DNA of 35,839 bases from Sphingobacterium sp. (GTDB lineage Bacteria > Bacteroidota > Bacteroidia > Sphingobacteriales > Sphingobacteriaceae). Both the position numbers and the translations under genes were made by a program. Positions 7,347 through 16,680 of this stretch are shown here, piece by piece (position 1 is the stretch's first letter; every line of letters starts with the position of its first letter). Location of the stretch: the NCBI GenBank assembly GCA_031277715.1, contig JAITLW010000016.1, positions 1-35,839 of the forward strand, written 5' to 3'. Below the pieces are notes generated by a model, which worked only from the letters and a program-made list of their open reading frames with translations, did not search any database and was not told the DNA's origin.

Positions 7347-7386
7347 TTTTTTTGTTGTCACCCATTTGCATTTAAATCCTGTCATA
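7347..7386 (+). promoter_or_regulatory. Candidate ECF-sigma promoter region upstream of fecR (locus A)
   Basis: An A/T-run block ends in seven Ts (7347-7353). After 27 nt comes CCTGTCATAC. The same layout (T-run, about 25 nt, CCCCGTCGGAT) recurs in the sigma/anti-sigma gap of locus B. A -10 of the CGTC/TGTC kind is known for ECF sigma factors. Its role here is inferred. Confidence 0.3.
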
Positions 7387-7451
7387 CTATCAGAACGAAG
7401 CCAATACCCTATTCCTCTTTGCTGAGGGAAGCGTATAAATAGAGATAAACT

Positions 7452-8609
7452 ATGCAGGATATTATTTACGAGTTGATTCTTAATGAGCGATCTGGAAAGC
7501 TTAGCGATAGCGAAGCCGATAGATTGCGCGCATGGCGCGATGCTAATGCCGAAAATGAGGAGATCTATAAAAAACTCAATAGTTCACTTGATGATTATAT
7601 ACTTGTTGATCGTTTTGAATCCATCGATATCGATCAGGCATGGGCTAGTGTAGAACGCCGATTAGTGGTCGAGCCTAAAATCATAGCGATACGTCGATAT
7701 GGAGTGGCGGCTGCCTGTGTGATACTCGTTGGTATTTTTGCTTTACTGGCAGTTTTAAGAAATCAGGATCATACTGCGTCCAATGGGATGATTTCGGTTT
7801 TGGAGCGAAAAATGGATCAACATACGACAGCCTATATTCAGCTTGCTGACGGGCGTAAGATGGATCTAAATGCCGAGCAGGGGACTTTACATTTGGAAAA
7901 TGGTTTGACATTAGGAAATAACAACGAAGGGATCTTACATATGGATACCGATGATATGAACGCCGATGGCACACAGTGGGTCGATATCATTGTTCCGAAA
8001 GGGAGTAGCTATCAGTTAGTGCTTAATGATGGTACCAAAGTATTTCTTAATGCAGAGAGTAAACTCCATTATCCGTTACGCTTTGCTTCAACTAATAGAG
8101 ATGTAGAACTATCAGGAGAAGCCCTTTTTGAAGTAGCCAAAAATCCGGATGCACCATTTTCAGTAAACAGTAACGGGATGCGGACGCGTGTCCTGGGCAC
8201 AACATTCAATGTGAGCAGTTACCCGGAGGATAGAGTACAGCATATCACCTTGGTGGAAGGTAAGGTTGAGGTAGCCAAGTCGGATAAGGCATATATTTTG
8301 CATCCTGGAGAGCAATTCTTAACAGAGGGTTTGAAGTCGGGAGTTTATAATGTAGATCCTGAATTATACACCAGCTGGACTCGGGGTACAGTGCGTTTTC
8401 AAGGGATGAAACTCGAGGATATGGTTCAGAAGATACAGCGCTGGTATAATGTGGATTTCGTATTTCAGGATCCCTCGACCAAGTCTTTGCGGTTTACAGG
8501 CGCATTTGACCGGACAGCCAGGCTGGGCGATTTGTTGACCGTTATTGAATCGATGACCAATGTTAGGTTTATTGCACAAGGAGAAGTAGTAAAAGTACAG
8601 AAAAAGTAA
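7452..8609 (+). CDS. FecR-family anti-sigma factor (locus A)
   Basis: A 385-aa single-pass inner-membrane regulator. Residues 1-80 are the cytoplasmic sigma-binding part (LILNERSGKLSDSEADRLRAW). One membrane helix sits at about 83-103 (VAAACVILVGIFALLAVL). The periplasmic FecR domain follows at about 175-290 (IIVPKGSSYQLVLNDGTKVF, LSGEALFEVAKN, TRVLGTTFNV). The C-terminal DUF4974-like domain is at about 315-385 (RFQGMKLEDMVQKIQRWYNVDF). It receives a signal from the N-terminal STN domain of the adjacent SusC and controls the upstream FecI sigma. The gene ends 51 nt before susC. Confidence 0.93.
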   Translation: MQDIIYELILNERSGKLSDSEADRLRAWRDANAENEEIYKKLNSSLDDYILVDRFESIDIDQAWASVERRLVVEPKIIAIRRYGVAAACVILVGIFALLAVLRNQDHTASNGMISVLERKMDQHTTAYIQLADGRKMDLNAEQGTLHLENGLTLGNNNEGILHMDTDDMNADGTQWVDIIVPKGSSYQLVLNDGTKVFLNAESKLHYPLRFASTNRDVELSGEALFEVAKNPDAPFSVNSNGMRTRVLGTTFNVSSYPEDRVQHITLVEGKVEVAKSDKAYILHPGEQFLTEGLKSGVYNVDPELYTSWTRGTVRFQGMKLEDMVQKIQRWYNVDFVFQDPSTKSLRFTGAFDRTARLGDLLTVIESMTNVRFIAQGEVVKVQKK

Positions 8610-8620
8610 CCCTAAATTTG

Positions 8621-8639
8621 TGAGCCTTAAACAGGCTCA
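8621..8639 (+). promoter_or_regulatory. Leader hairpin directly upstream of susC (locus A)
   Basis: TGAGCC-TTAAACA-GGCTCA is a perfect 6-bp stem placed 21 nt before the susC ATG. No U-run follows. It may set susC translation relative to fecR or act as an mRNA processing site; compare the locus B leader. Confidence 0.4.
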
Positions 8640-8660
8640 AACTAACCTATAAATACATTT

Positions 8661-11600
8661 ATGAATATTAAACATGAAGCGATGACAATTGTCAAGGCAA
8701 GGAAACTCATGTCTGTTTTCTTTCAGTTGCTACTATTCTTAATGATTCTTTCTGCTAGCCGTTCTTATGGGCAAGAAGTTAAGATAAGTGCCAAAGAAAT
8801 GAGTTTAGAGAGCGTTTTTAAAGCCGTTGAGAAGCAAACAGGCCTGATTACAATGTACAGTAATGATGAACTTGATGCCAAGAAACGTAAACAATTTGCA
8901 AAACATAATTATGATTTAGAAGATCTGTACACCTTCCTGCTCAAGGGCGAAAAACTACATTTTGAAATCACCAAGAAGTATGTTATCATCAAGCCTATTC
9001 TATCTGAAAAGGTTCAGGAAACTGCTAAACCAAGAAAAGAAACCGAAATAGTCATTGGTAAAGTCGTTGATGGTAGCGGGCAGGCGACACCGGGAGTCAC
9101 CGTCCCCTTGAAGGGGACAAAGATTGCAACCTCTTCCGATTATGGTGGTAATTTTAAACTCACCATTCCCAAGGATGATAATTATGCACCTGCATTTGTT
9201 TTTTCTATTATTGGAAAGCCAGCTGTAGAACGTTTTTTCTATGGGGACAAAAATTGGGTTGTACAGCTCAAAGATGGTGAGTCTGAGATTACAGAAGTCG
9301 TAGTGACCGGTTTTCAGCGTATTAATAAGCGACAGCTGACAAGCGCAGTCAATACCGTCAAGGTCGAGGATATCTGGCGACCCGATGTTAGTTCTATCGA
9401 TCAGATGCTGGAAGGGCAGGTGCCGGACATGATGTTTATGTCCAATTCGGGTGAGGTGGGAGTCGTTCCCAAGCTACGGATACGTGGGACATCTTCGTTG
9501 ATCGGTAATCGTGAACCCTTGTGGGTTGTAGATGGTATCGTCGTACAGGATCCTGTCAAGATTTCTCCCGAAGAGTTAAATGATCCCGATTATATCAATC
9601 GTATTGGTAATGCCATCGCGGGACTTAATCCGCAGGATATCGAGCGTTTGGATGTTTTAAAAGATGCTTCCGCCACTGCGCTTTATGGTACCAAAGCAGC
9701 CAATGGCGTAATTGTCGTTACAACGAAACGGGGTCGTAAGGGAAGACCTATGGTCCAGTACGGTAATTCAATGACTTATAAATTAAGACCCAGGTATACG
9801 GACAAATCGATCTATCTGATGGATTCCAAAGAACGGATGCAGTTCTCTAAAGACCTATTTTCCCTACAATACCGCTATCCCTCTGTCATATCCTGGGTAG
9901 GATATGAAGGACTACTCAAGCAGCTTTATGACAAGCAGATCGATCAATCAGAGTTTGACAAACAGGTACAGCGGCTCGAAACCATGAATACCGATTGGTT
10001 TAGCCTATTGACCGAGGATAGCTTTTCTCACCAGCATACCCTGAGTATGAATGGAGGTTCGGATCAGAGCCGGTATTATGCTTCCATTGGATATACCGCC
10101 AACAACGACGTTATTAAGTCCAACAAAAACGATAGGTATTCGGCTATGTTGAATCTGGACACTGAATTCAACAAATGGTTCTCTGCTTCTTTTGGCTTAA
10201 ATGGGAATGTCAGTAGCCGTGACTATTATCAACAGAGCATAGCACCGATGGACTATGCTTACAACACAAGTCGGGCGATTCCAGCTTATGATGATAATGG
10301 AGAATATGCCTTTTATACCCGTAACGTCACCGCTCTTACCGGTTATAAGTATAACGTTATGAATGAGCTGGAGAACAGTTCTTACGAACAGAATATTTCG
10401 GCTATTACGGTCAATACCAACTTGAGGTTTAAATTTTTGGACTGGTTGACCGGTAATGCCATCGCTGCATATACCGCTACCTCCACGGGTATCGACAACT
10501 ATTGGGGTGATAAGACCTTTTATGCCGCGGGCTTACGTAGTACAGATTATGGCACTCCTGCACCGAGTTGGAGTTTACTTCCTCAAGGGGGCGAGTGGGG
10601 GCAGGAGACCTACCGGAATAATAGTTACACCGTACGTTTGCAGTTGGATGCCAATAAGTACTTTGGCGAGGATAGTAAACACAATATCAGCGGAGGTGTA
10701 GGCTACGAGATGGCATCTACCCGCTATGTGGGGCATAGTGCGATTAGCAGAGGGTATTACAAAGACCGGGGCAAATCTTTTGTGTCTAATGTGAGTCTCA
10801 CCGATTATCCTGCGTATGGCAACTGGTTAGCTAGTAATACACCTAAACTGAAGGATGACTTAAATAACCTGATGTCATTTTATGGAACAGCGACCTATGG
10901 TTTCAAGCGCTTATTCTATGTCAATGCCAACGCACGCGTGGATGGATCTAATCGTTTTGGCAGCGGTAGTAATAAAAAATTCTTGCCGATATGGTCTGTT
11001 TCAGGTTCCCTCAATGTTTCTGAGATCGGTAATCTGCAATCGGTAGAATGGTTGGATTTTCTAAATTTCAAGGCCTCATATGGCTATCAGGGAAATATGC
11101 TGGATAGCGAATCACCAATATTGATTATAAAGAAAAATCCATTGGACAGCTATTATGGCGAGTATACGGCTACAGCCAATAATAATCCAAATCCTAACCT
11201 GAAATGGGAAAAGACCAACTCAACCAATTTTGGAGCAGAGGCTTCTTTATTTAATAACAAAGTACAGTTGGAGGGATCCTTATATTTCAAACGTACCAAT
11301 GAAGCTTTTATGCAGAAGACCATATCGACTGTCAATGGACGTGATTCCTACATTATCAACAGTGGTGTAGTCGATAATAATGGTTATAGTGTCTCCATGA
11401 CGCTCTCTCCGATCAAAAAAGAAGATTGGCGCTGGACCTTTACCACTTCTTTTTCACGGACGATAAATACGTTGAAGAGCAAACCAGATGCGGAGCAATA
11501 TGAGCTTAGCAATTTCCTGAATGGAACCGCACTGGTAAAGGACAAAGCGGTTGGGACATTCTATTCCTATCGATTTTTAGGATTGAGTGCGACGGATGGT

Positions 11601-12284
11601 GGTCCCCTGTTTGACGATTATGAAGACCGTCCAGATCAGCTGGTCGGATTGAGTAAGTATGATACCTATACCAAAGTACTGGAGGCTTCCGGTAATAGAG
11701 AGCCGATTATGGCAGGAGGATTGAATACTTCTTTACGTTACAAACAGTTCCGTATCGCAGCGATGTTTGCTTATAGTTTGGGTGCTAAGACACGTCTTTT
11801 TGGTATGTATACTAATGCAGCTAGCCCAACAATGAATGCAGACGAGATCAGACCGGAGAATAATGTGAGCCGGGACTTCTTAGATAGATGGCAGCAACCT
11901 GGTGACGAACGCCATACCGTTATTCCGGCCATTATTAGTCCATCCAGTGCAGCTTTCTATAAGTATAAGGATCATTTCTCGGATATGACAGACAATGTAC
12001 AGCAGATTGCTACCAATTATTGGGATATGTACGATTACAGCAATCTACGCGTGGTCAGTTCAAATTACCTAAAGCTGTCATCCCTCAACTTTACCTATGA
12101 ACTGCCTACAGAGTGGCTTAAAAGATATAGCTTATCCCGTTTGGCTCTTTCGCTGACCGGGAACAACCTATACACTTGGTCCGCGAAGGGATTGCGTGGA
12201 CAGACACCTACGCAGGGTGGATTTTCCCAGATCCAGTTGTCGGATAGGCCGAGTTTTTCTTTTGGTATCAATGTTTCTTTTTAA
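8661..12284 (+). CDS. SusC/RagA-type TonB-dependent outer-membrane transporter with STN domain (locus A)
   Basis: A 1207-aa TonB-dependent receptor. The signal peptide ends near SASRSYGQ (about 38). An STN/secretin-like signalling domain follows (about 40-115: ISAKEMSLESVFKAVEKQTG), which is the part that talks to FecR. Next is a CarboxypepD_reg-like beta-sandwich (about 130-205: VIGKVVDGSGQATPGVTV). The TonB box region (EITEVVVTGFQ) and plug come next, with the SusC signature DVLKDASATALYGTKAANGV. The long barrel ends in SFGINVSF with the terminal aromatic residue. It imports a SusD-bound ligand across the outer membrane using TonB-ExbBD energy. susD starts 10 nt downstream. No neighbour reveals the ligand, and there is no carbohydrate-active enzyme gene. 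Confidence 0.95.
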   Translation: MNIKHEAMTIVKARKLMSVFFQLLLFLMILSASRSYGQEVKISAKEMSLESVFKAVEKQTGLITMYSNDELDAKKRKQFAKHNYDLEDLYTFLLKGEKLHFEITKKYVIIKPILSEKVQETAKPRKETEIVIGKVVDGSGQATPGVTVPLKGTKIATSSDYGGNFKLTIPKDDNYAPAFVFSIIGKPAVERFFYGDKNWVVQLKDGESEITEVVVTGFQRINKRQLTSAVNTVKVEDIWRPDVSSIDQMLEGQVPDMMFMSNSGEVGVVPKLRIRGTSSLIGNREPLWVVDGIVVQDPVKISPEELNDPDYINRIGNAIAGLNPQDIERLDVLKDASATALYGTKAANGVIVVTTKRGRKGRPMVQYGNSMTYKLRPRYTDKSIYLMDSKERMQFSKDLFSLQYRYPSVISWVGYEGLLKQLYDKQIDQSEFDKQVQRLETMNTDWFSLLTEDSFSHQHTLSMNGGSDQSRYYASIGYTANNDVIKSNKNDRYSAMLNLDTEFNKWFSASFGLNGNVSSRDYYQQSIAPMDYAYNTSRAIPAYDDNGEYAFYTRNVTALTGYKYNVMNELENSSYEQNISAITVNTNLRFKFLDWLTGNAIAAYTATSTGIDNYWGDKTFYAAGLRSTDYGTPAPSWSLLPQGGEWGQETYRNNSYTVRLQLDANKYFGEDSKHNISGGVGYEMASTRYVGHSAISRGYYKDRGKSFVSNVSLTDYPAYGNWLASNTPKLKDDLNNLMSFYGTATYGFKRLFYVNANARVDGSNRFGSGSNKKFLPIWSVSGSLNVSEIGNLQSVEWLDFLNFKASYGYQGNMLDSESPILIIKKNPLDSYYGEYTATANNNPNPNLKWEKTNSTNFGAEASLFNNKVQLEGSLYFKRTNEAFMQKTISTVNGRDSYIINSGVVDNNGYSVSMTLSPIKKEDWRWTFTTSFSRTINTLKSKPDAEQYELSNFLNGTALVKDKAVGTFYSYRFLGLSATDGGPLFDDYEDRPDQLVGLSKYDTYTKVLEASGNREPIMAGGLNTSLRYKQFRIAAMFAYSLGAKTRLFGMYTNAASPTMNADEIRPENNVSRDFLDRWQQPGDERHTVIPAIISPSSAAFYKYKDHFSDMTDNVQQIATNYWDMYDYSNLRVVSSNYLKLSSLNFTYELPTEWLKRYSLSRLALSLTGNNLYTWSAKGLRGQTPTQGGFSQIQLSDRPSFSFGINVSF

Positions 12285-12294
12285 TCGATATAAT

Positions 12295-13839
12295 ATGAGA
12301 CGAAGACTTTTTTTAACAATACTTTTTTTTGGAACACTAGCTTTTTCTTCTTGTAGCAAGTTTTTAGAAGATTACTCCCAGGATTTGTCCAAGGTCGAAG
12401 GCTGGCAGGATTTGGATGAACTCTTACTTGGGGATGGCTACATGAAGCCCAGCATGATTACTTATCGTAATTCTAGCGTTTCCTTTGATAATCCCAATCT
12501 TGTATTCATGCATTTTATGACTGATGAGTTGGAGCAGAATCCATTGGACGATTATGGCGATATGTTCAGTTATATAGAGAGGTATGGTGGCTTTGGATAT
12601 TATACCTGGCAACAAGAAACCGGGCTGGACAAAGATGGACGTTATAGAAGCGGTACCGAAGCGCCTTGGAATCTATTGTACAAACATATCAATGCTGCCA
12701 ACATCGTCCTGACACAGATCGATGTACAAAGCGAAGCAACAGCCAAAGACCGGGAGGCAAAGGAGCGTATAAAAGGCGAGGCTTATTTCCTTCGTAGCGC
12801 ATATTATTTTTTGCTGACGAATCTATATGCAGAACCTTACAATCCAGCGACAGCAGATAAGACCAAAGGAATACCGCTCAAGCTGACCGATTATGTCGAA
12901 GACAGAGAGTTTGATCGTCCTTCTTTAACAGCGGTATACGGTCAGATTTTACAGGATTTAGAACAGGCGGAGAAATTACTCCTCAATAAGGATGGAAGTT
13001 CGGTTTACCGGGCCAATATCACTGCTGTTTATCTATTGAAAAGTAGAATTTATCTCTATATGCAGGACTATACATCTGCGGCATTGTACGCTCAAAAAGT
13101 CCTGGATAATAATAGTAATCTCGTGCGGTTAGCTTCTATTCCGGCCGGAACTGATGCGCTTACCAAAGCCTCCAAAGAAACTATTTTTAGCATGGGCGGA
13201 TATCTATTGGCAACACTTTCCTATTCACATCTTAATAGAGAACCTGCACATGTGATAGCGAAGACTCTCGCCGATTTATATACTACAAATGACTATCGTC
13301 TTGGTACTTATGTCAAGCGATTGCCAAGTGGACAGACGGTGTTTACCAAAGTAGGAGGAATGTCCAATGTATGGAATAAGCCTTTTGAGGTTTCTGATTG
13401 CTTCCTTTTACGGAGTGCCGAAGCTTATTTGACTTTGGCTGAGGCATCAGCTATGTTGAAAGAGGAGAATAAGGCCAAGTCAGTGTTGACGACGTTTCTA
13501 GCCACCCGTATGAAGGTACCGGTCGATTTGTCTTTCGCAGGAAATGATCTTATTGATTTTATTCGAGAAGAGCGTGCTCGCGAATTCTGTTTGGAGGGGC
13601 ATCGTTGGTTCGACCTAAGACGTTATACCGTTTCGAATGAATATAAATGGTCCAAGGAGATTGAACACGGTTTTACAGAGTATAATTATGGTGATCCGAT
13701 CCGGACAAAATACTATAGACTGGAAGCCTATGATAAGGCATATACATTAGATATACCTAAGGCAGTCGTTAACTTTCAGCCCTCGTTGGGTGAATTGTTC
13801 CGTCCCGACCGCCCTGTCATCCGTGTTGTCAATTATTAA
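12295..13839 (+). CDS. SusD/RagB-type surface lipoprotein (locus A)
   Basis: The protein is 514 aa from the ATG at 12295, which gives the lipoprotein signal MRRRLFLTILFFGTLAFSSC (lipid attachment at Cys20). The longer ORF starting at 12196 overlaps susC and lacks a signal, so I reject it. SusD features are the TPR-rich ligand-binding fold with RIKGEAYFLRSAYYFLLTNLYAEPY and the C-terminal FIREERAREFCLEGHRWFDLRRY, a hallmark of the family. SusD lids the SusC barrel on the cell surface and captures substrate. It lies 10 nt after susC and 12 nt before the next lipoprotein gene, consistent with one operon. Confidence 0.93.
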   Translation: MRRRLFLTILFFGTLAFSSCSKFLEDYSQDLSKVEGWQDLDELLLGDGYMKPSMITYRNSSVSFDNPNLVFMHFMTDELEQNPLDDYGDMFSYIERYGGFGYYTWQQETGLDKDGRYRSGTEAPWNLLYKHINAANIVLTQIDVQSEATAKDREAKERIKGEAYFLRSAYYFLLTNLYAEPYNPATADKTKGIPLKLTDYVEDREFDRPSLTAVYGQILQDLEQAEKLLLNKDGSSVYRANITAVYLLKSRIYLYMQDYTSAALYAQKVLDNNSNLVRLASIPAGTDALTKASKETIFSMGGYLLATLSYSHLNREPAHVIAKTLADLYTTNDYRLGTYVKRLPSGQTVFTKVGGMSNVWNKPFEVSDCFLLRSAEAYLTLAEASAMLKEENKAKSVLTTFLATRMKVPVDLSFAGNDLIDFIREERAREFCLEGHRWFDLRRYTVSNEYKWSKEIEHGFTEYNYGDPIRTKYYRLEAYDKAYTLDIPKAVVNFQPSLGELFRPDRPVIRVVNY

Positions 13840-13851
13840 ACTAACGAAATT

Positions 13852-14736
13852 ATGAAACTCAAAATAATAAGTACCATAGGCCTTGTTTTTATATTACTGG
13901 GCTGTAAGAAAGAACGTGAATTGATACCCAATCCGGTAGAAATCAATCTTTTTGCGGTTCCTGAAGATGCTAATGATCCGGAGTCCTTATTAAGGAGGCA
14001 GTTCTTTACAGATGAAAATACCTACTTGCTGTTCAATGATACATTACGTAAGGAATACCAGGGCAAGGATGCTTACGGCGATGATACTTGGTTTGTCGAG
14101 CGTGTCAACATCGACTATGCCATCAATAATACGGGGGATTGGGGGCGGGTCACCCCGCTTATAGGTATTCTACAGAAACAGCAGGCGATAGACTTTGTTA
14201 AAGTCAATATACTGTCCCATCTGGGGCCGAAGCTTCGACCTTATTCGCTATTGCTGACCGATAACTATGCTATTTACGATAGCTATCGCAAGACCTGGAA
14301 AAAATATAATATCAAATCTGGAATTCGTTGTGTTGCACTTTCGCTGGCAGAGGTGCTTCAGCAGAATAGCATCCAGCAACAGGTCTATATTAACGAAGTA
14401 CTTTTCGAAATCCTTAATTCAGCTTTAAGCAAGCAACAAGACGATGTACTGGCTGATTTCTATGCTTTTAGTGCGCAATATCATTCCTTGGATAAAGCAG
14501 AGGATTTGGGCTGGCCTTATGTTTTGGATGATGCTAAAGTGAGAGAAATTGGCTTCCTAAAAGATGTGTCTAGATATTATCTACCATCAAAGAAGCAGGA
14601 TTTAGACGCTTTTCTGCAACAGGTGCTGACCACAAAACGAGCTGATTTTGTATTAAGTTATGGATCCTATCCCTTGTTGCTGGCTAAATATGACAAATTA
14701 AATGAAATACTGACGAAACTAGGATTTATACAATGA
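13852..14736 (+). CDS. Lipoprotein resembling import-associated zinc metallohydrolase, motif lost
   Basis: A 294-aa lipoprotein (FILLGC, Cys18, then KKERELIPNP). Position directly after SusC/SusD, size and general layout resemble the SusCD-linked metallohydrolase lipoproteins (LP_HExxH_w_tonB type). Family members carry an HExxH zinc site in the middle; here no HExxH occurs anywhere. The segment at the equivalent place reads INEVLFEILNSA. The C-terminus (SYPLLLAKYDKLNEILTKLG) is similar in style to the family's final helices. It may therefore be a non-catalytic binding partner of the import complex. The family link rests on context and pattern only; otherwise it is an unknown surface or periplasmic lipoprotein. 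Its stop overlaps the next start by 4 nt (ATGA). Confidence 0.55.
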   Translation: MKLKIISTIGLVFILLGCKKERELIPNPVEINLFAVPEDANDPESLLRRQFFTDENTYLLFNDTLRKEYQGKDAYGDDTWFVERVNIDYAINNTGDWGRVTPLIGILQKQQAIDFVKVNILSHLGPKLRPYSLLLTDNYAIYDSYRKTWKKYNIKSGIRCVALSLAEVLQQNSIQQQVYINEVLFEILNSALSKQQDDVLADFYAFSAQYHSLDKAEDLGWPYVLDDAKVREIGFLKDVSRYYLPSKKQDLDAFLQQVLTTKRADFVLSYGSYPLLLAKYDKLNEILTKLGFIQ

Positions 14737-15458
14737 AGAATCAACTAAATAAAAGAATGAACTATTTCTATTGCCTGATGATATGCAGCTGTCTTGTTTC
14801 GTTTGTAGCATCCTGTAAAAAAGAGGATAAAATCAGCGAGGTGAGCCCAGTGGTTTCGGGTACAGTAGCGGATAAAGAAGGTATCCTATATGATTGGGTA
14901 CAGATCGGTGACCAACAATGGACCACGGTCAATGCCCGTTCAGGGACACCTTTTTTCAGGTTATTGGAGCCACCCTATTTTACGAGCCGATTGATTAGCG
15001 TAGGAGATACCTTGGAGGTCAAAAGGTTCTATAACGAATATGGCAATCTATATGCTTTTGAAGATGCCTTGGCTTTAGCACCCGAAGGTTGGCATTTACC
15101 TACAGATGAGGATTGGATGATTCTTGAGAGAAACCTGGGTATGAGCGATACCGAAGCGCAGCGTATCGGTTGGCGGGGACAACATATGGATGAACTGTTA
15201 CTGCCTTCGGAAAGTGCGAGTCAACTTGGACTTAAAATGGGTGGATTGGTGCTGAAGAAAGGAAGGCCATTTTGGTTGAGCTATACTTATTTCAAGGACT
15301 ACGGCTATTACTGGACATCCACAGTCGAGGAGGAGACACCAAGCGGAAAACATGTCTATTTCCGAAAGCTAGTAGTGGGCGGGGATCAGATTGGTCGTTA
15401 CGTGACCAATTCCAATGAACTGTTTATGAGTGTACGTTACGTAAAAAATATAAAATAG
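14733..15458 (+). CDS. FISUMP-domain lipoprotein
   Basis: A 241-aa lipoprotein (lipobox FVASC; Cys28 from the first ATG, Cys20 from the ATG at 14757, which gives a more usual signal length). From about residue 45 it follows the Fibrobacter succinogenes major paralogous (FISUMP) domain: YDWVQIGDQQWTTVNAR, GNLYAFEDALALAPEGWHLPT, DEDWMILER, YYWTSTVEE and a final VRYVKN. This domain, related in fold to formylglycine-generating/C-type-lectin-like surface domains, is common on exported Bacteroidota proteins. Its molecular role is unknown. It overlaps the upstream gene by 4 nt and lies 5 nt before the first thioredoxin, so translational coupling is likely. Confidence 0.85.
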   Translation: MKNQLNKRMNYFYCLMICSCLVSFVASCKKEDKISEVSPVVSGTVADKEGILYDWVQIGDQQWTTVNARSGTPFFRLLEPPYFTSRLISVGDTLEVKRFYNEYGNLYAFEDALALAPEGWHLPTDEDWMILERNLGMSDTEAQRIGWRGQHMDELLLPSESASQLGLKMGGLVLKKGRPFWLSYTYFKDYGYYWTSTVEEETPSGKHVYFRKLVVGGDQIGRYVTNSNELFMSVRYVKNIK

Positions 15459-15463
15459 AGAAG

Positions 15464-16678
15464 ATGAAATTTAGTTTAAAATGTCTTAAAGCATTGCTTT
15501 TAGTAAGTAGTATCGCATTGGGCACAACCTATGCGCAGTCCAGAGGTGAAGTTGTAATCACGGGTCAGATACCAGGGGCAAAGGACGGAACTCCAATACG
15601 TCTGGTTCGTATGGAGGATAAAGAAGATAAAATACAATTTGCCACTGGGGCGATAGAAAAGGGAACATTTGCATTAAAGGGAGAGCTGATCGGACCTACT
15701 GTTGTATACTTACGGGTTGGACAAGGAAAAATCAATGCCAAGGGGCTTCCTGATCGTTGGGCTAGTATTCCTATGATGTTGGAACAGGGAAAAGTTAAGG
15801 TCAAGGTCGTTCATATCGATAGTATTCCTTTGGAATATGGGGACCAAGGACCAATAAGCTTTAACCGTAAGAATGTCGATGTACAGGGGGCAGGCAAAAT
15901 ACAAGCACAATACGAGGAATACCTAGCCAGAGTCAAAGATGCAGACTTTAAAGTTTGGAAGGCAGAGCGTACAGCTACAGATTATTTTATGAGCGGTGGT
16001 GCTAGGTTAGATTCCTTATCTAAGCTTCATTATAAAATAAAAGTACAAGAGATTAAAAAGGACAGTATTGCCGATGTATTTATGCGCCAACATCCAATGT
16101 ATGCGGTCTCGGCGTGGATAGGTCTAAAGCAAGCCAAAAGCCAGTTTACCTATAGTGGACAACAGCTTCAGGATATGACGGTAGTCCTCAAAGACAACCC
16201 TGATCAGAATCGATACCAACAAATCTTGGTGGAGGTAGAAAAGAACAAAGCTTTCGCTCTTCATGTTCCTTTTGGTGATCTTCAGGTCGAGACACCTACT
16301 GGTGAAGTGAAACAGATGGTTCCATTGATGGGGATGAACAAGGGCAAGTATACCTTAGTCGATTTCTGGGCCAGCTGGTGTGGTCCTTGTCGATCGGCCA
16401 TTCCACATGTACGTTCCTTACATCAGCAATATGGTCAGCAACTGGAGATTGTTGCTGCATCTTTGGATGAGAAAGCCGCTAATTGGAAGAAAGCAATGGA
16501 CGACGAGAAAATGGAATGGACACAGGTTATTCTTCCAGGGAAGAGTGCAAATGAGATAATGGGGCGGTTCAATATCAATTCTATACCAACCCTGATGATG
16601 GTCAATCCTGCAGGTGAGGTAGTCCTATTGACCAATAGTTCGGACGAGATATCGGCTTATATCAAGAAAAATCTGTAA
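15464..16678 (+). CDS. TlpA-like thioredoxin with N-terminal DUF4369 (first of a tandem pair)
   Basis: A 404-aa exported thiol-disulfide protein. A Sec signal peptide ends at TTYAQS (about 25). A DUF4369 beta-domain covers about 28-130 (VVITGQIPGAKDGTPIRLVRM). A helical middle follows, then a TlpA/ResA thioredoxin domain at about 265-404 with the WCGPC redox motif near residue 305 (FWASWCGPCRSAIP) and the cis-proline loop NSIPTLM. It likely reduces or isomerises disulfides in periplasmic or surface proteins; electrons would come from a DsbD/CcdA-type membrane donor elsewhere. The next gene is a paralogue starting 2 nt after this stop. Confidence 0.92.
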   Translation: MKFSLKCLKALLLVSSIALGTTYAQSRGEVVITGQIPGAKDGTPIRLVRMEDKEDKIQFATGAIEKGTFALKGELIGPTVVYLRVGQGKINAKGLPDRWASIPMMLEQGKVKVKVVHIDSIPLEYGDQGPISFNRKNVDVQGAGKIQAQYEEYLARVKDADFKVWKAERTATDYFMSGGARLDSLSKLHYKIKVQEIKKDSIADVFMRQHPMYAVSAWIGLKQAKSQFTYSGQQLQDMTVVLKDNPDQNRYQQILVEVEKNKAFALHVPFGDLQVETPTGEVKQMVPLMGMNKGKYTLVDFWASWCGPCRSAIPHVRSLHQQYGQQLEIVAASLDEKAANWKKAMDDEKMEWTQVILPGKSANEIMGRFNINSIPTLMMVNPAGEVVLLTNSSDEISAYIKKNL

Positions 16679-16680
16679 CC

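Noticed and set aside
10456-10701. 81-aa ORF inside the locus A susC gene
   Set aside because: It is an alternative-frame shadow of the barrel-coding region with no start context or domain.
12196-12294. N-terminal extension of the SusD ORF
   Set aside because: It overlaps the SusC coding end and removes the lipoprotein signal; the ATG at 12295 gives a standard lipobox.
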